A DNA stretch of 64,000 nucleotides from Cyrtodaria siliqua (GCA_037043455.1 JAWPHD010011263.1:21484-85483); one strand, 5' to 3'. Counted from the stretch's first letter, positions 10,141 to 23,054 are shown. Made by a program: numbers and translations. The notes: generated by a model from the letters alone, not told the origin.

Positions 10141-11575
10141 CATTTCCGCCTATCTTTACATTACAGGGGTAAGTCTTATAATTACTTGTAAATGTCATCA
10201 ATTTATCCTTTCTTGAGCTAATAATTTTGTGATAATTTCGTCACCTTTATTTTCTCAGCCTTTATGACACAGCAGATGTCCCGATAGACAGGCTGAGTAA
10301 GTTGTATCCCATAATTTCAGCAATAAATCGGAACAATTGTTGAAAACTTAATAGGAAGGGTCCCCTAGTTCAAGTCTTTACAAATGTTAAACAACACTTT
10401 CATAGTAGGTCATAATTAGCTATAAAACCTTTTGCGATGAATGAATTGCCAACATTATATAACTTTTTGTCATCTTATGAAAGTCGATGTCTCAACGCGA
10501 GACTATTGTATCTTGTTCGTTATTTATTTATGTAGTTACGATAGTTTCGAGTTCACCCCTCGAAATATGAGTGTCATACTTAATCCTAATTGAAACTTTT
10601 TAAACACACTGCAGAGCTTATAGACTCCCCGCTGAACTGATTTGAAAACAGAAATTCATGAAAAAATTAATATAGTCTAGTTTTTTCCTTAATACGTGTA
10701 TAGAAATTTGTTGTTTCTTTTACAAATACGGTGCATTAATTTCCACATGAGCCGTACTTTAATAGTTTATAAAGAAAAATCCCCTGAATAAGATTTTCGA
10801 GCATTTCAAATTGTTTAAAAGAAATTTTAATAAAGAAAAAATATGTTTAGACCCCCTGTGCCCCAATATTTCATAATTGCTACTTTCTATATGACTTTTA
10901 TTCCAATTGTTGAGTGAAAATTGGATTTGTTTGTATTTTATCAAATTAATATGAAATAATTATTTGCACAAAACTTGAAAGTGGCATTCTCTGCTTATTT
11001 AATGAAGACAAATCTGAAATGTGACATTGTACTAGGAGTTAGACTACCAAATAAAAAATTCCATTAGAACTGAAAGTATCTAAACATCCATCGCTATTTC
11101 ATCTATTTAACGATTTTCCATAGTTATTACTTTTTCCAAATATTAATTACTCAGTTCTCTATTATTTACCTTTCATTAACTTTGTATGGCAACAAAACAA
11201 GCGCAATCAGCTTCTGGGTTTCTATGGTTTCCAGTATTCTGTATTGGACTGATTATTATGTCATTTCAGTCGCCAGTGTCATTCCCTGATGGTTCTGTGG
11301 TAGACTGGTGGCGCTTCCTGCCCAAATATTATTTAATAAATGAAAACGAAATTCCATTTCACATAATATTTACATCCATGGGCTCTATTGATTCAATTTA
11401 TTTGTTTTGAAGCCAACTTGGGACTTAATCCAAAAGTTGAGAGGTGTCTTTAACTGTAAATAAAAAAGACATAAAAATAAAATACAAGATGCAAGAAGTT
11501 CTGAACTTCTCAATATGCAACATCATACACACATAACAAAGTAACAATTTTCCGATAAACAGTTATACATATGGT
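10141..11575. other. no recognised feature
   Basis: A+T-rich sequence without any supported gene. Only short chance ORFs occur (for example 11186-11410). No repeat family shared with other parts of the window was recognised. Confidence 0.4.
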
Positions 11576-11911
11576 TTAAAAGGACACACATCAATCTTGC
11601 AGTTGTTATCACGCATTGAAATTATTGTCTCATTTCTTATTTCAGTATCATTTTGTCTTTTTACGTGCTTGCATATAATATAAAATGTTGATTTTTATTA
11701 AATAAAACGTTGAGTTTTATTCTTACATTACCTTAAGTTTAAATATATTACTGGTGTAATATAATCAGCAGTTAGTTATATGCATAAAACAGTTTGCTTT
11801 ATGCTATTCTTATAATTTATATTAATGATCGATGGCACAAATGTAAATTATGTATAAAAACTAACGGGACTCCGCAAGGTTTAAAACTCAGGATTGCGGT
11901 GTGTCCTTTAA
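11576..11911. mobile_element. TTAA MITE, family A, copy 1
   Basis: Bounded by TTAA at 11576-11579 and 11908-11911. The terminal inverted repeats read TTAAAAGGACACACATCAAT and, on the reverse strand of the right end, TTAAAGGACACACCGCAATC. The same ends occur at 34002-34325 and 61857-62134. TTAA flanks are typical of piggyBac-type elements; this copy encodes nothing. Confidence 0.8.
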
Positions 11912-12483
11912 CATGTAAAAGTAGCTGGTCCCCACCACCCCCACCCCACCCCCTTTTGGTAGTACTCAGGGCAAAGTTAGAGAGTATTCAGAACCCACGG
12001 TCCGGGTTAAAATAATATTCAGTTCGTGGAACGACCACTTATAAAGCACATGTATATTTATCCAGGGTTAAGACAATATAAATATTAAAGACACATATAA
12101 GCAAATATACTGAAACAAGTAAGTATGGTAGAGTGTCCTTTAACTATATGGTTTTAGTGGAAGGAAACAGACAACTTAGGGTAGGAGTAGGGGCTGTGTA
12201 TAAAATAAATTCTATCAAATTATGAAAGACGCGCCTAAGACTAAAGTCACCTTGGAACTCTTAACCAATTACTGTTTGTTATGTTGATTCAGAATTTATC
12301 AGAACAAGAAATCCGTGGATTCACATGTCACGCCTAACGGGGGCTGGACTTAAAAATAAAAAGGTCAATGATGCTTAAATGAAAGTTTGTAAACATTTTA
12401 GTAATTAAAAACAATCGATTTTGCCGTTTGCTGAGATGACATTTAAGTGCATTTGTTTAAAAACAAAATGCCATTCTATTAAA

Positions 12484-14615
12484 AACAAGAGGCCCAAGAG
12501 GGCCTGTTGATGCTCTACTTGATAAAACGGCTCTTATATCAAGGATTGTCGACATAAAATTCCCATCAGTAGTTTTTTTTAAAACATTGCAAAAACAACA
12601 GGGATAGGATGGCCTTAGATCGCTCACCTGGTAATCATGGGCAATATGTCTGTTATTTTGTCTGGGCATGGCATTTTTTTAATTTGTAACACTTTCTTCT
12701 ATGAATGAAATTTCATAAAAATGGGTGTGGGGGAGGGTTTATATTAACATTCTAAACAAATATGGTAAAGATCCGATAAAAAATTAAGTAACTACAGATT
12801 TAACAAAGGAAAATACAAAAATACAATATAGCATTTTTCAGCAAATCGAGGGTCATAAGATCTAGCTGGTTTTCGAACTTGTCCAAAATTTCATTGATAT
12901 ACCACGCTTTGCACAACTAGACATCATACTGAGGCTTCCTGCCAAATTTTGTAGAAATCCAACAAGCCGTTTAGGAGGAGTAGCGCCGACAAGAAATTTA
13001 AAGTAAAAATGTCAAAGTGCCATAACTCCATCATAAATCAGCAAACTGGAACAAAAGCGCGATATGCACAACTAGACATCTTACCGATGCTTCCTGCCAA
13101 TTTTCGTCGAAATCCAACAAGGCGTTTAGGAGGAGTAGTGCTGACAAGAAATTACAAATAAAAATGTCAATGGGCTGTAACTCCATCAAAAATCAATGAA
13201 CCGGAAAAAAAATGTCATAGCCACAGCAATGCTTCCTGCTAACACGGCGTTAACACCAAAAAAGAATTAAAACAAAAAAATAATGAAATAAGAAAATTAA
13301 AAAAATAAATAAAAATAATCAAGAAATTTGAAAAAAAAATGTCAAGGGGCTTAACTCCATCAAAAATCAATGAACTGGAAAAAAAATGCAATAAGCACAG
13401 CAATGCTTCCTGCTAACATGGCGTTAACACCAAAAAAAAAAATACAAAAAATAATGAAATTAGAAAATTAAAAAAAAAAAAATTAAAAAAAAAAAAAAAT
13501 TAAAAAAAAATTAAAATGAAAGCCCTATCGTATTATTGAGGCTGAATATAGCATTTTTCACTAAATCAAGGGCAATAACTCCGCTGTTATGTGTCCGATC
13601 TGGCTGGTTTTCGAACTTTTGCGAGCTTTCATTGATATTAACAATCTGGTAAAGATTGGTAAAGATCGGATGAAAAATGAAGGCCTTTGGCCAGTAGAGC
13701 TAAAAATCATCAGCTCCAAAAAGTAGGTCAAGGTCATACATGAAATCCAGGCATCCAAAAAAAAGATGCACTAATGAAGACACAACTACGTCAAAATAGA
13801 ATATGTTTTCTTCCAAAGATTAAGCTATAAATTAGGATTAAAACATCTTGTGCATAATTATAGTTCATGAGAAAGTGATGTAAATGTAACAATTAAAGTT
13901 ATCTGCCCTTTGCTTGGATGGTGAAGGTCACATCCACATTTGCTTGGTCACGTTGCAATGTACCACTCAAGATACAACTATAAGCAAAGTATGAAAGGTC
14001 TTAGTGCATACAGTTAGTGAAAAGGTGACCTAAACGCCAAAGTTGAAGGTAAAAAGTATAAGGTTATCTGCCCTTGCTTGGAGGGTCAAGGTCACTTCCA
14101 CATTTGCTTTATCACGTTGCGATGTACCACTCAAGATGCAACTATAAGCAAAGTTTTAAAGGTCTAGTGCATACAGTTTGTGAAAAAGTGACCTAAACGC
14201 AAAAGTTGAACCTAAAAATTATTAAGTTATCTGCCCTTTCCTTAGAGGGTCAAGGTCACTTCCACATTTGCTTTGTCACGTTGCCATGTACCACTCAAGA
14301 TACAACTATAAGCAAAGTTTGAAAGGTCTAGTGCATACAGTTGGTGAAAAAGTGACCTAAACGCAAAAGTTAAACCTAAAAATTACTAAGTTATCTGCCC
14401 TTTGCTTGGAGGGTCAAGGTCACTTCCACATTTGCTTTATCCCGTTGCGATGTACCACCCATGATACAACTATAAGCAAAGTTTGAAAGGTCTAGTGCAT
14501 ACAGTTTGTGAGAAAATGACCTAAACGCAAAACTTGAATGTTGACGCCGCCGCCGCCGCCGCCGGAAAAGCAACACCTATGTCTCTTTTTTTCTTCGAAA
14601 AGGCGAGACAAAAAT
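12484..14615 (+). mobile_element. composite repeat element with head hairpin, internal arrays and tail hairpin
   Basis: The left end, near 12484, has an ACAAGAGGCCCAAGAGGGCC head that can fold (AGGCCC...GGGCCT). The body holds direct repeats: two blocks with CAACAAG(C/G)CGTTTAGGAGG near 12960 and 13120, A-rich copies near 13200 and 13370, and a four-unit ~165-bp array at 13888-14535. The right end has a GCC-triplet tract (14543-14562), then a hairpin in TTTCTTCGAAAAGG flanked by GTCTC and GAGAC, then AAAAA. Tail modules of the same design occur at 29965-30053 and 48646-48716. No ORF is encoded. Confidence 0.6.
13888..14535. repeat. tandem array, ~165-bp unit, 4 copies
   Basis: Units begin near 13897, 14056, 14224 and 14391 with AAGTTATCTGCCCTTT or a close variant. 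Each contains GGTCAAGGTCACTTCCACAT, GTACCACTCAAGATACAACT and GCATACAGTT(T/G)GTGA blocks. Units 2-4 are more alike than unit 1. Confidence 0.85.
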
Positions 14616-17034
14616 GAAAATTATCGTTGATACACATGACCATTTGTGGAAATTAAAAAGCGATGTGATTTAGATGAATGTCGCTGTTTGATGTGGGAAT
14701 CCCGTTCAAGTTTTAAATCAGGCTGCCCATTTGATAATGTTAATGAATACCTTCATTACAAGAAAAATGTTTCAATTTAACTCTTGGTTATTTCCATTTT
14801 ATTAATGTCACATTATTTCATATGTCATATAAATGCTTAAGGAAAGCACATTGAAGCTTGATCCTTGGGTAATCAGGGCTTGGCTTATTAAAGGCATAAA
14901 TATGCCCCGGACGTCACATCAAAACAGCATGCTTATCAGACCACTTTGAAGTTCAATGAGTTGGACTTAATTTGCAGACGACAGAAAAATGTACTTACAA
15001 ATCAGTTAGGAGTAAAGCTTTTCAATCTAATGACTCCAAACTAGTATATAATTTCTGCTTATTTTATTGGAACTCTGACAGTTTTTTTAGTATTATTAAT
15101 TCATGTTTTACACTTTTATTTTCATCTCTAATATCCACTGCGCTGTGTATAATATAAAAAAGAATTGCTATCAACTTTTGCAAATGTAATCTGATGACTA
15201 AACAGAACTTTACACTGCCAGCAAATATTTCAAGTTATCAGTGTTAAATGAAAATTAATTGCCAATTATAGTTGGTCTGGAGAAACAGTGTATATATACT
15301 AAAGTACACAAGATATGCGTATAATTTGGACATGTATGTTAGGATGACATTGTGTTGGGAATAAACATACAAAATAAAGCATAACTGTACAAATTATTGT
15401 TTAGGAATGGATGATGGAGATAATAAGATAAGGAATTACACTGTATATAGTTATGACTAAGGAACATACATCACTGAGCCTGAGGAGGGAATGTTCAATT
15501 TTCATGGGTGGGATATATAGAAGTGCATAGTGATGTTTTTGATTCTGATGTTATACATGGTAGGGATGATTTGTTATCTGGACCACATGAATAGTCACAG
15601 ATACAAACATCCCATATCAGAGTACTCTGCTACAGAGTTTTTTTACACACAATTATAACTTTTGTCTATCTCTAAGCCATAACGCTGAGTGTCTGTCGTC
15701 TGCTGTAAACACTACCACGTGTAGTTGTGTACACTTCTCAGTTCATAATCCCACAGGCTCCTCCCCTATATTTTCAAATTTCTGTCAATTGGGTTTAAAA
15801 AAAAATTTGAAACTAGGAAAAAGAAATACTTTTTCACAAATATATTTTTACCAATACACTTGTTTAATATCAGTTTACTTCTGTGCCAAATATTGAATAT
15901 TTTTATGAGGTGGAATTTTCAATATTTTGAAAAAGGTCTCCCTGATGTAACCATGTACAAATTTAAATGAAAAACCTGCCCAGCTCCATCTAGTGGCTTT
16001 TATACGGCAGTTGTGCCTTCAATACTTGATACTATTATTATATCCCAGCACTGCTAATTTAGAGATCATAGGATAGCGGGCATACGATTGCGAATTGTAC
16101 TTTTAATGTCATCGTGACGAAATAATATAAAAATAAATTATTAAAACTATACACGGAACAATTACAATAGTATTGATGTAAGACGTATTGCTTTAAATGA
16201 CATGTTATACGTATACAATTTTAAACTTAAACGTTATTTCACACATATTTATTTACAACCAATGTTACTTGTATTAACTTATCAATCGAATATATGATGT
16301 TTATATTAAAGAACAACCCGTGCAAACTAATCAACTTTTAGGTTGTTTTGCATTTGGATTCTATAAACATCTATACTCATGACTTAAAACATAAAACATC
16401 TTTCTTTTTTATAAATTTGTGTTTGCAAAACACTGACTGCATATATTACATGTCAAATACGATACATGACTCGCCCGAGGTCATACGGCCTTTCTGTTAC
16501 CAAGCATGCATTCAAACCGTTACCTGTCTTGCCAGGCTGAAATAAATAATATGAACATTAAGCTACTCTAGTAATTTGGTGGTTTGCGCGAAGAAAGTGA
16601 ATCAGCAAGTGTTAGGTTAATACTAGTTAACATTTGTATTTGGGGTTTAACTTGTTAATTATATCAGAGATCTAATAATTACAGATCTAGCATTTACTAA
16701 AAGCTCACATAATCTCTTATGATACAAAGTAAAACTGCAAAGTCTCATTCTTTATTTTCTCTTCTTATATTTAAGACAGAATGAATATAATATCACTACA
16801 CCACATAGGGTATTAATTTGAGACCAGTTGCAGACCCCTGCTGTGAAAAATAACCCATTCTATACAGTTTCAAATGAAAGTGCATACGTGAAATTTTGAG
16901 TATTTTTGATCTGAAAGCACACGTTGTAAATCTCTGGTTTATTACATCTCTGATTATATATATTCGACAACAAATACATAGCTTATTAGGTGGTATCGTA
17001 ATGAGTAAAATCCTCATTGACAAGTAACGGGGGT
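14616..17034. other. no recognised feature
   Basis: About 2.4 kb of A+T-rich DNA without a supported gene. A block at about 16550-16640 resembles 17455-17560 (shared GTGTTAGG and AGTAGTTAA-like pieces); otherwise nothing was recognised. ORFs of about 60-110 codons here show no domain. Confidence 0.4.
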
Positions 17035-17435
17035 TAAAATGACTCAGCGTGTGATGTTTATCTTTAATCTTGTCTTGCCGTACCCTTAATGGTTTGCTCT
17101 TTGTTGCTCTGGCTCCTGCCAAGTCATTGAGTACTTACTTTGTGGCTTTCTAGACTTTTGTTATTTTATATTATATACACATGATCATTTATATGTTGCC
17201 TACTAATGCTATAGGATGGCAATAGGGTTAGAGTGAGTTTCGGTGCACCCTAAAACCTGGTTTAAACCTCCAGCGGCTTTTTTTGCCACTGACCTTTTCA
17301 AGGCGGTAGACCTGTTGTCCAGCCTTTCGTGTTTGTGATATCTTATTTTGCCTTTTGTTGTTCTTTGTTTCTGTATGTTTTCGGTTGACTGTCGTCCTTG
17401 AATGTTACGTTTCCTGTTCGATTTCTACATCTACT
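17035..17435 (+). mobile_element. Penelope-like element, 3' end fragment
   Basis: Non-coding 3' part of the family, with CTCCTGCCAAGTCATTGAGT, CCTGGTTTAAACCTCCAGCG, a CACTGACC...CAAGGCGG block and TGTCGTCCTTGAATGTTACG. It is truncated just downstream of the ORF position. Confidence 0.8.
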
Positions 17436-18265
17436 TTTATAAATATTATTACCATAATTATATAACGTTAAGCTAATGTAGGATTTTGGGAGTTTGCTCG
17501 TAGAAAGGTTAGTTAATCTAAGTGTTAGGCAACAGTAGTTAAAATTTGTAAAAAAATAGAGTAAAACTTACATTTTTTTCTCTGGGAGAGTGTTTTTTAT
17601 CTCAACTTTCCTAAATAATAAACAAGAGCTGGCAGTTCGGACGGTTTCATTGCGGTCGAGTGCTAAGGTTTCTTTGGGATCATTTTTCTGTTTTGGCAGA
17701 TCTGTTTTTGAGGTGTCATGTGCCCTGTGTTTTACAAGTTCAAATCAGAGAGATCAAATATGTATATCATTCTACAATGAAATAAAAAACTTAAGTACTG
17801 AATGTAAAATGTGTCAATTAACATTTTAAACATTTAACATGTTTTGTATATCGGATAATTTATATTGATAAGTAAAATGAAAGAGAGCAGCAGGAAATAT
17901 GTTATTGGACTTTAATGTATGTTTTCAGATATTCTAATTGATGTACGAAGGATAGTACATTGAATGATCATTCCCGTTTTAATCAATTATGCCTTAAACA
18001 TTCATAGTACACACGAGACTCTAAATCACAAGGCTGGACTACCAATAATGATAACGCAATAGAAATATGGCTTGGCCTCACTAGCCTCACCTGCCTTGGC
18101 GTGGCCTGGACTAAGATAAGTTGGTGCCTTTGAACTAGTTAAGGTCAGGATATAGGGTCATTGCTTCAACTCTGTGGTTAATGTTTGAGTATCAAAGTGT
18201 TATTTCTTCATGGTCAATGTCTCACCTTAATGTAAGCACATGCCCCACAGGACAATGCTATTTGT
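17436..18265. other. no recognised feature
   Basis: A+T-rich spacer with short chance ORFs only. The first ~120 bases resemble 16550-16640, which suggests an old local duplication around the Penelope fragment between them. Confidence 0.35.
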
Positions 18266-18273
18266 TTGCTTTG

Positions 18274-18333
18274 TGTGTTTGTTTGTTTGTTTGTATGGTG
18301 TTTTACATCATTTTCAACACATGTAAGGTTATA
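18274..18333 (-). mobile_element. SINE 3' tail fragment
   Basis: On the minus strand this reads GATGTAAAACACCATACAAA followed by CAAA-type units. It is the 3' end of the SINE family also seen at 32484-32640 and 42540-42595. It abuts the LINE fragment that begins at about 18334. Confidence 0.7.
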
Positions 18334-18613
18334 TAAAAATATTTTATATGATTATTGCATGAAATGGAGGCTTACGGTTAACACATCTAAAACAAAAGTT
18401 ATGGTATTTAGAAAAGCAGGAAACCTATCATTTATGTACAATGGTAACAAAGTAGATATAGTCGACCGTTTTTGGTATTTGGGAATTGTTTTTACTTCTG
18501 GTGGCTCGTTTTCTGGCACACTAGATACACTGTCAGGGCAAGCGGGTAAAGCTGTATTTCAGCTAAACAAATACTTATATAAATTTACTGATATATCACC
18601 TAAACATGACTAT

Positions 18614-19348
18614 CACAACCTGACTTCTATGGTGATGTGATTTATAAACTTCGTAAGATTCTTGGTCATGATCACTTCCACACTATCTTTGTTAAACTTG
18701 TTAAAAAGTTTATCAAAAGAGGTTATGACCCTATCATTTTGCAACGTACTGCATGCTTGGTGGTGGACCCTTTTACAGTTCGCCTCTATGCTTTCCTCTT
18801 TAATTGTACGATGACCGGACAGGCTGTGGACCCTATGATGACGCCTACGTAAAGCCCATTGGGACGGTGGCGTTTGATGTTTATCTATGATTTTTCCTGT
18901 CGAGCCTTAATGGTTTATTCTCTTGTTGCTCTGGCTTCTGCCAAGTCATTGAGTACCTTCATTGTGGCTTTCTAGGCTATTGCTTTTTTTTGTATTATAT
19001 TTACACGAGCATATTTGTGTTTTACTTATATTGCCTATTGATGCTGCCTTGTTGGTTAGAGATTAGATCATGGCGAGGATTTCTTATTTACAGTGTCCTG
19101 TTTTAATGGGATGACAGTAGGGTAAGTGTGAGGTTTGGTGCACCCTAGAACCGGTTTAAACACCCAGTGGCCTTTGTTGCCACTGACCGTTCCAAGGCGG
19201 TAGCCCTATTGTCAACCCTTTTCTGTTTGTGATGTCGTTTGCATTTTTTTATTACTTTTGCCTCCTCGTTTGTCTGTTTGCGTGTTTGTTTTTGTGATTT
19301 GTGGTTGATTGTCATCCTTGAATGCTGCTTTCCCTGTCCGATATTTTT
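18614..19348 (+). mobile_element. Penelope-like element inserted in a LINE
   Basis: A 5'-truncated copy holding the last 71 codons of the ORF (18637-18852, ending at the same stop as the fuller copy) and the complete 3' non-coding region, which ends in GTCCGATATTTTTATATT. LINE coding sequence resumes directly after it near 19349. The nesting shows that this Penelope family moved after the LINE did. Confidence 0.85.
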
Positions 19349-19635
19349 ATATTTCCTTAAACCTAAGTTCTACATTATGGAAGTGATGTCTGGGGATTTC
19401 TAAACGCTAATATTATTGAACGCTTACATCTTAGCTTATGTAAAAACTTACTTGGTGTTAAAAAGACAACGCAAAATGATTTTGTGTATGGTGAGTTAGG
19501 TAGAACATGTTTGCGTAACTACAGACTAGCCTCGATAATAAAATACTGGTTTAAAATATTAAAATGCGAGGATTTAAAATTTGTAAAAGCTACGTACAGA
19601 ATGATGTTAAATGATATTGAACTTCATCCAAATAA

Positions 19636-21380
19636 GGCCGGGAAAAAAATACCTGTGTTTCTGGTTACCGACCGTCCCTATTTCTTGGCGCCGACCATAC
19701 AGTTTTTTATCATAAAAAAAACTTAAAAAAAACAAACTTAAAAATAAATAAATATTAAAAACAAAAAACAAAAAAAAAGATTTCCGTGTTATTTGTTGAA
19801 AACAAACATGTTTTAAGTTTTTCTGAAAAAATGTCCCAGAGTAATGTAGTTATAGACAATGTGTGAAGCTCTATCTGGTTAACATTTGATACCTAACTGT
19901 TTTCATCAAATTTTTCTTTGGACAAATTCCGAGAATTATCTACAAATCTGGTCTGGTTGGAATCGCAGGTGTATGTCATTCTCGAAAAAGAAAAACCGAA
20001 AACAACTTTATCAACCCGTTTTTCTGTGACAAGTCAAAATGCTTCGAAAAAAACGCGATTTCCGATTAGGTATACATTCATATTTATATTGTTTTGTTCC
20101 ATAGTGATCGCGTTTTTCGAAGCATTTTGACTTGTCACAGATAAACGGAGACCAGAGAGAGCTTCACACCTTGTCTATAACTACATTACTCTGGGACATT
20201 TTTTTCAGGAAAACTTAAACTATGTTTGTTTTCAACAAATAACACCAAAAAAAAGAAAGAAATTGTGATTGAAGGCAACTATTATTTATATATTCTTTTG
20301 TCTTGATTTGATTACTATTTTTATGATTCTTTTCATTTGGATACATTGATATAAATTCAGTGATTCATTTAAAAAAAACACTGACAGGCTTAATGTACGA
20401 CTCGTGTTAATGACAGTTTTAATATTATTAAAAGTTTAGTTTTATGACAGAATAACACACAGACTGGACACGTTCTTTCTGAAACAATGAAGTGGCCAAA
20501 TTATCACGTAGCACCTTATTTTTCAAATATTCATAGATTTTGATAAGAATACAAGCAAAGATTCATATTAAAACAAATGGCAATATGGGATTATAATAGT
20601 TTTTCTAAATAAGAAATTGTATAAAAATACCATTAATTTCCGCACTGCCACGTGAAACTGATATACATTTCACAGTATCCTATATATTTGTTATTTATAG
20701 GTATGTGGTTTTATATAAAAAAAAATATCCAGAAGACTGAGAAGTGGTATAAATACTAAGCGTAATGTCAAAAATCAAACAAATATTTGCAATATAAAAG
20801 ATGATTTGTGTGCGTTAGCATGATAGGATACTTCAATTCAATTCATCTTTATTTATTAATTACTCAGTTTCACACAGGTGAAATGCATAAGTATATACAA
20901 TTTACAACAAGTAGTTTTCAAATAGTCACAAGTGGCAAATCATACATAAGCATACACAAACAACGATCACACACGTTTTGCAGGAGACCACTATTTAAAC
21001 AGCTAATATCAATTTGTTAATTAGGTTGCATTGAATAATAAATTAAATGAGAATGTAATATAAATACCGCATATCATTATTATTATTTTTTTATTAAATG
21101 TTCATTTAGGACGAAACATAAAAGGACGAATGTATTGAATAATGAGTAAGTACAATACATTTTCCAATATGGACTTAGGCTGTGCCATTCTTGAATTAAA
21201 ACTTAATAAATCCCCTAGCAAAGATGCTATATATATTAAAGTAGAATCCGATTAGTTTTGACATCAATGAAATTTGAAAAAAAAGAAAAAATAAAGAAAA
21301 GAAAAAAAACACCTACCTACCTACCTACCCTAATTTTTTCAACTGAGTAACCAGAAACAATGGTTGTTGTTTTTTCTGAC
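19636..21380. mobile_element. MITE (ACCGACC family) split by later insertions
   Basis: The left piece, at 19645-19735, reads CTGTGTTTCTGGTTACCGAC and resembles the left part of the complete copy at 39643-39993. The right piece, at 21310-21365, reads CTACCTACCCTAATTTTTTC then GTAACCAGAAACA, matching the right part of that copy. Between them lie a foldback element (19786-20245) and unassigned A+T-rich DNA. That the two ends belong to one insertion is inferred. Confidence 0.5.
19786..20245. mobile_element. 460-bp foldback (inverted-repeat) element
   Basis: The outer arms (19786-19880 and 20165-20245) are inverted copies: GTGTTATTTGTTGAAAACAA at the left is matched by the reverse complement at the right. 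An inner pair, TGACAAGTCAAAATGCTTCG (about 20028) against CGAAGCATTTTGACTTGTCA (about 20118), forms a second stem. It encodes no protein. It interrupts the ACCGACC-family MITE. Confidence 0.8.
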
Positions 21381-22043
21381 CGAAACTGGGTATCGTCTGT
21401 AAAATCATTGCTTGTAGTGATGTATGGTATTTCAGGAAACATAAAATATATTTATGTTTCGTTTTCGGCCTACAAAGTGCAGGTAACCTGAGTTCATTAT
21501 TGTCAAAGTGGAAAGCAAGGCACTAAGAACTATAGTATAGTTTTGTACTTGTCTGACGGAATTTATTTTACTTTGAATTGAAAGTGTAACTCATATATCA
21601 AAGTTATACAACTTTATAAACGGTATCGACAATAAGTTTGATGAACATAAATACACACACGTGACTAGCATAAGATACACTTAAATGACTAGGTAAGACA
21701 AATTATATACATTTCAAGGAGAAACAGGGCGTTGAGGTATCACGTATATGTCCGCTTTTGCAAGTAACGACAGACGCACACAATGAAGATGGATGGTGGG
21801 GAGGTTAAGGAAAAAGGGTTGACAAACCTGACTCTCTCGCAGAAAAATGGCGTCTGTCTTCAATATCTCCCTAGAGGGATATCCATGACAAGGGATATTG
21901 GTCCCCGAATTGGTGATTGGCCAGCTTCACAGACATTAAGAGTGCATAATCGTCTGCTTAGCCTTGTCAGAGTACTGAGAGTACCAAACGCCCCGGCTCT
22001 CTGTCAAAACATAAATCTGTTTTCCTTATTTCAACAGAAAACC

Positions 22044-22405
22044 CTATTTTTTATCCGTCTTTAAGCAAAGGCTTACTGACACTTTTATACAAAACTGGAA
22101 TGGACGAATAACAGATTCGTATAGGGCTAAGACATATTCGCTTTTTAATGTGTTTGAATATAAATCATACCTAGATATAATAAAAGCACGTAAATTTCGC
22201 TCAGTACTATCAACACTTAGAAATGTCTTCACATAGGTTACAAAATGAAACTGGACGTTGGCACAAACCACAAAGAATACCTGTAAATGAAAGAAAATGT
22301 ATCGTGTGTAATAAACTTGAAGATGAATTTCATTTCGCCATGGAATGTGCACTGTTTAATGAACTAAGACAGAAGTACATTAAAATTATTTCTGGCGAAA
22401 AATAA
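22044..22405 (+). pseudogene. CR1/L2-like LINE ORF2 C-terminus
   Basis: In one frame (about 22055-22222) it reads FKQRLTDTFIQNWNGRITDS; a frame change near 22222 leads to SSHRLQNETGRWHKP and the C-x2-C...H-x4-C knuckle (CIVCNKLEDEFHFAMEC), and a stop follows at 22403. The continuation after the stop (LTSENENIIKNLATYIFKSF) is also element-like, so the stop at 22403 is probably a mutation. Confidence 0.75.
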
Positions 22406-22796
22406 ATATTCCTAATTTCATCGAATTTGTTAACATCTGAAAACGAAAACATTATCAAGAACTTGGCAACATATATTTTTAAGAGTTTCAAAATTCGAAA
22501 CGAACTTAACTATATTAATTAATGTCTGCTCTCCCATATTTCTTTCACAAACCATATTGTCAAATATTAATTAGACGCATATGTGTGGGGCTTAGAGTTT
22601 ATAATCCATTTTCATTGTGTAACTTATCATTATATTGATATTCATAAATGTATTGTTTGTTAAACATTTAAATATTTCATAATCCTAAACTGTAACCTGT
22701 CATTGACTATATGTAAATATGTTATGTTAAAATGTATACTCATGGACCAAATGGTCTTTTGTATTATTGAATAAAGTATATGACGGTCTATGTTTG

Positions 22797-22905
22797 TGCG
22801 CGCGCGCGCGTGTGTGTGTGTGTGTGTGTGTGTGGTGGTGGGTAGGTGTGTGTGTGGGGGGGGGGGGGGGGGGGGTGGAGGGGGGTAGGGGGCAAGACAG
22901 CCGCT
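22797..22905. repeat. CG/TG dinucleotide and poly-G microsatellite
   Basis: Alternating GC(GC)n then (TG)n at about 22798-22835, followed by G runs up to about 21 long at 22856-22876. It can form Z-DNA-like and G-quadruplex-like structures in principle. ORFs through it are artefacts. Confidence 0.85.
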
Positions 22906-23054
22906 GGGTGTTTAAACCAGGTTCTAAAGTGCACCAAACCTCACTATTACCATATTGTCATCCCAATGAAACGCGACAATGTAAATAAAGATATCCCCGT
23001 CAGGTTATATTCTCCAACAAACAAGACAGACGTTAGGTAGACGTCATCATGGGG
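22906..23054 (-). mobile_element. Penelope-like element, small 3' fragment
   Basis: Matches 9245-9400 of the minus-strand copy (GTTTAAACCAGGTTCTAAAG, CACCAAACCTCAC) and then jumps to the AGGTAGACGTCATCAT block, so it carries an internal deletion. It abuts the second LINE copy at about 23055. Confidence 0.75.

Larger units (their letters stand above)
18334..22783 (+). mobile_element. CR1/L2-like LINE, 3' part, broken by nested insertions
   Basis: Three pieces in order on the + strand belong to one LINE ORF2: 18334-18613 (after the RT catalytic motif: KWRLTVNTSKTKVMVF, then YLGIVFTSGGSFS), 19349-19640 (HYGSDVWGF-type reading, then RLHLSLCKNLLGVKKTTQ) and 22051-22530 (C-terminal zinc knuckle RKCIVCNKLEDEFHFAMEC). 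The 3' UTR follows, ending in ATTGAATAAAGTATATG near 22783. A Penelope fragment (18614-19348) separates pieces one and two; a MITE cluster (19640-22050) separates two and three. The pieces were recognised by order and content; that they are one insertion is inferred. Confidence 0.75.

Noticed and set aside
22767..23040. ORFs across the TG/G microsatellite
   Set aside because: Low-complexity translation running into a Penelope 3' fragment; no gene.
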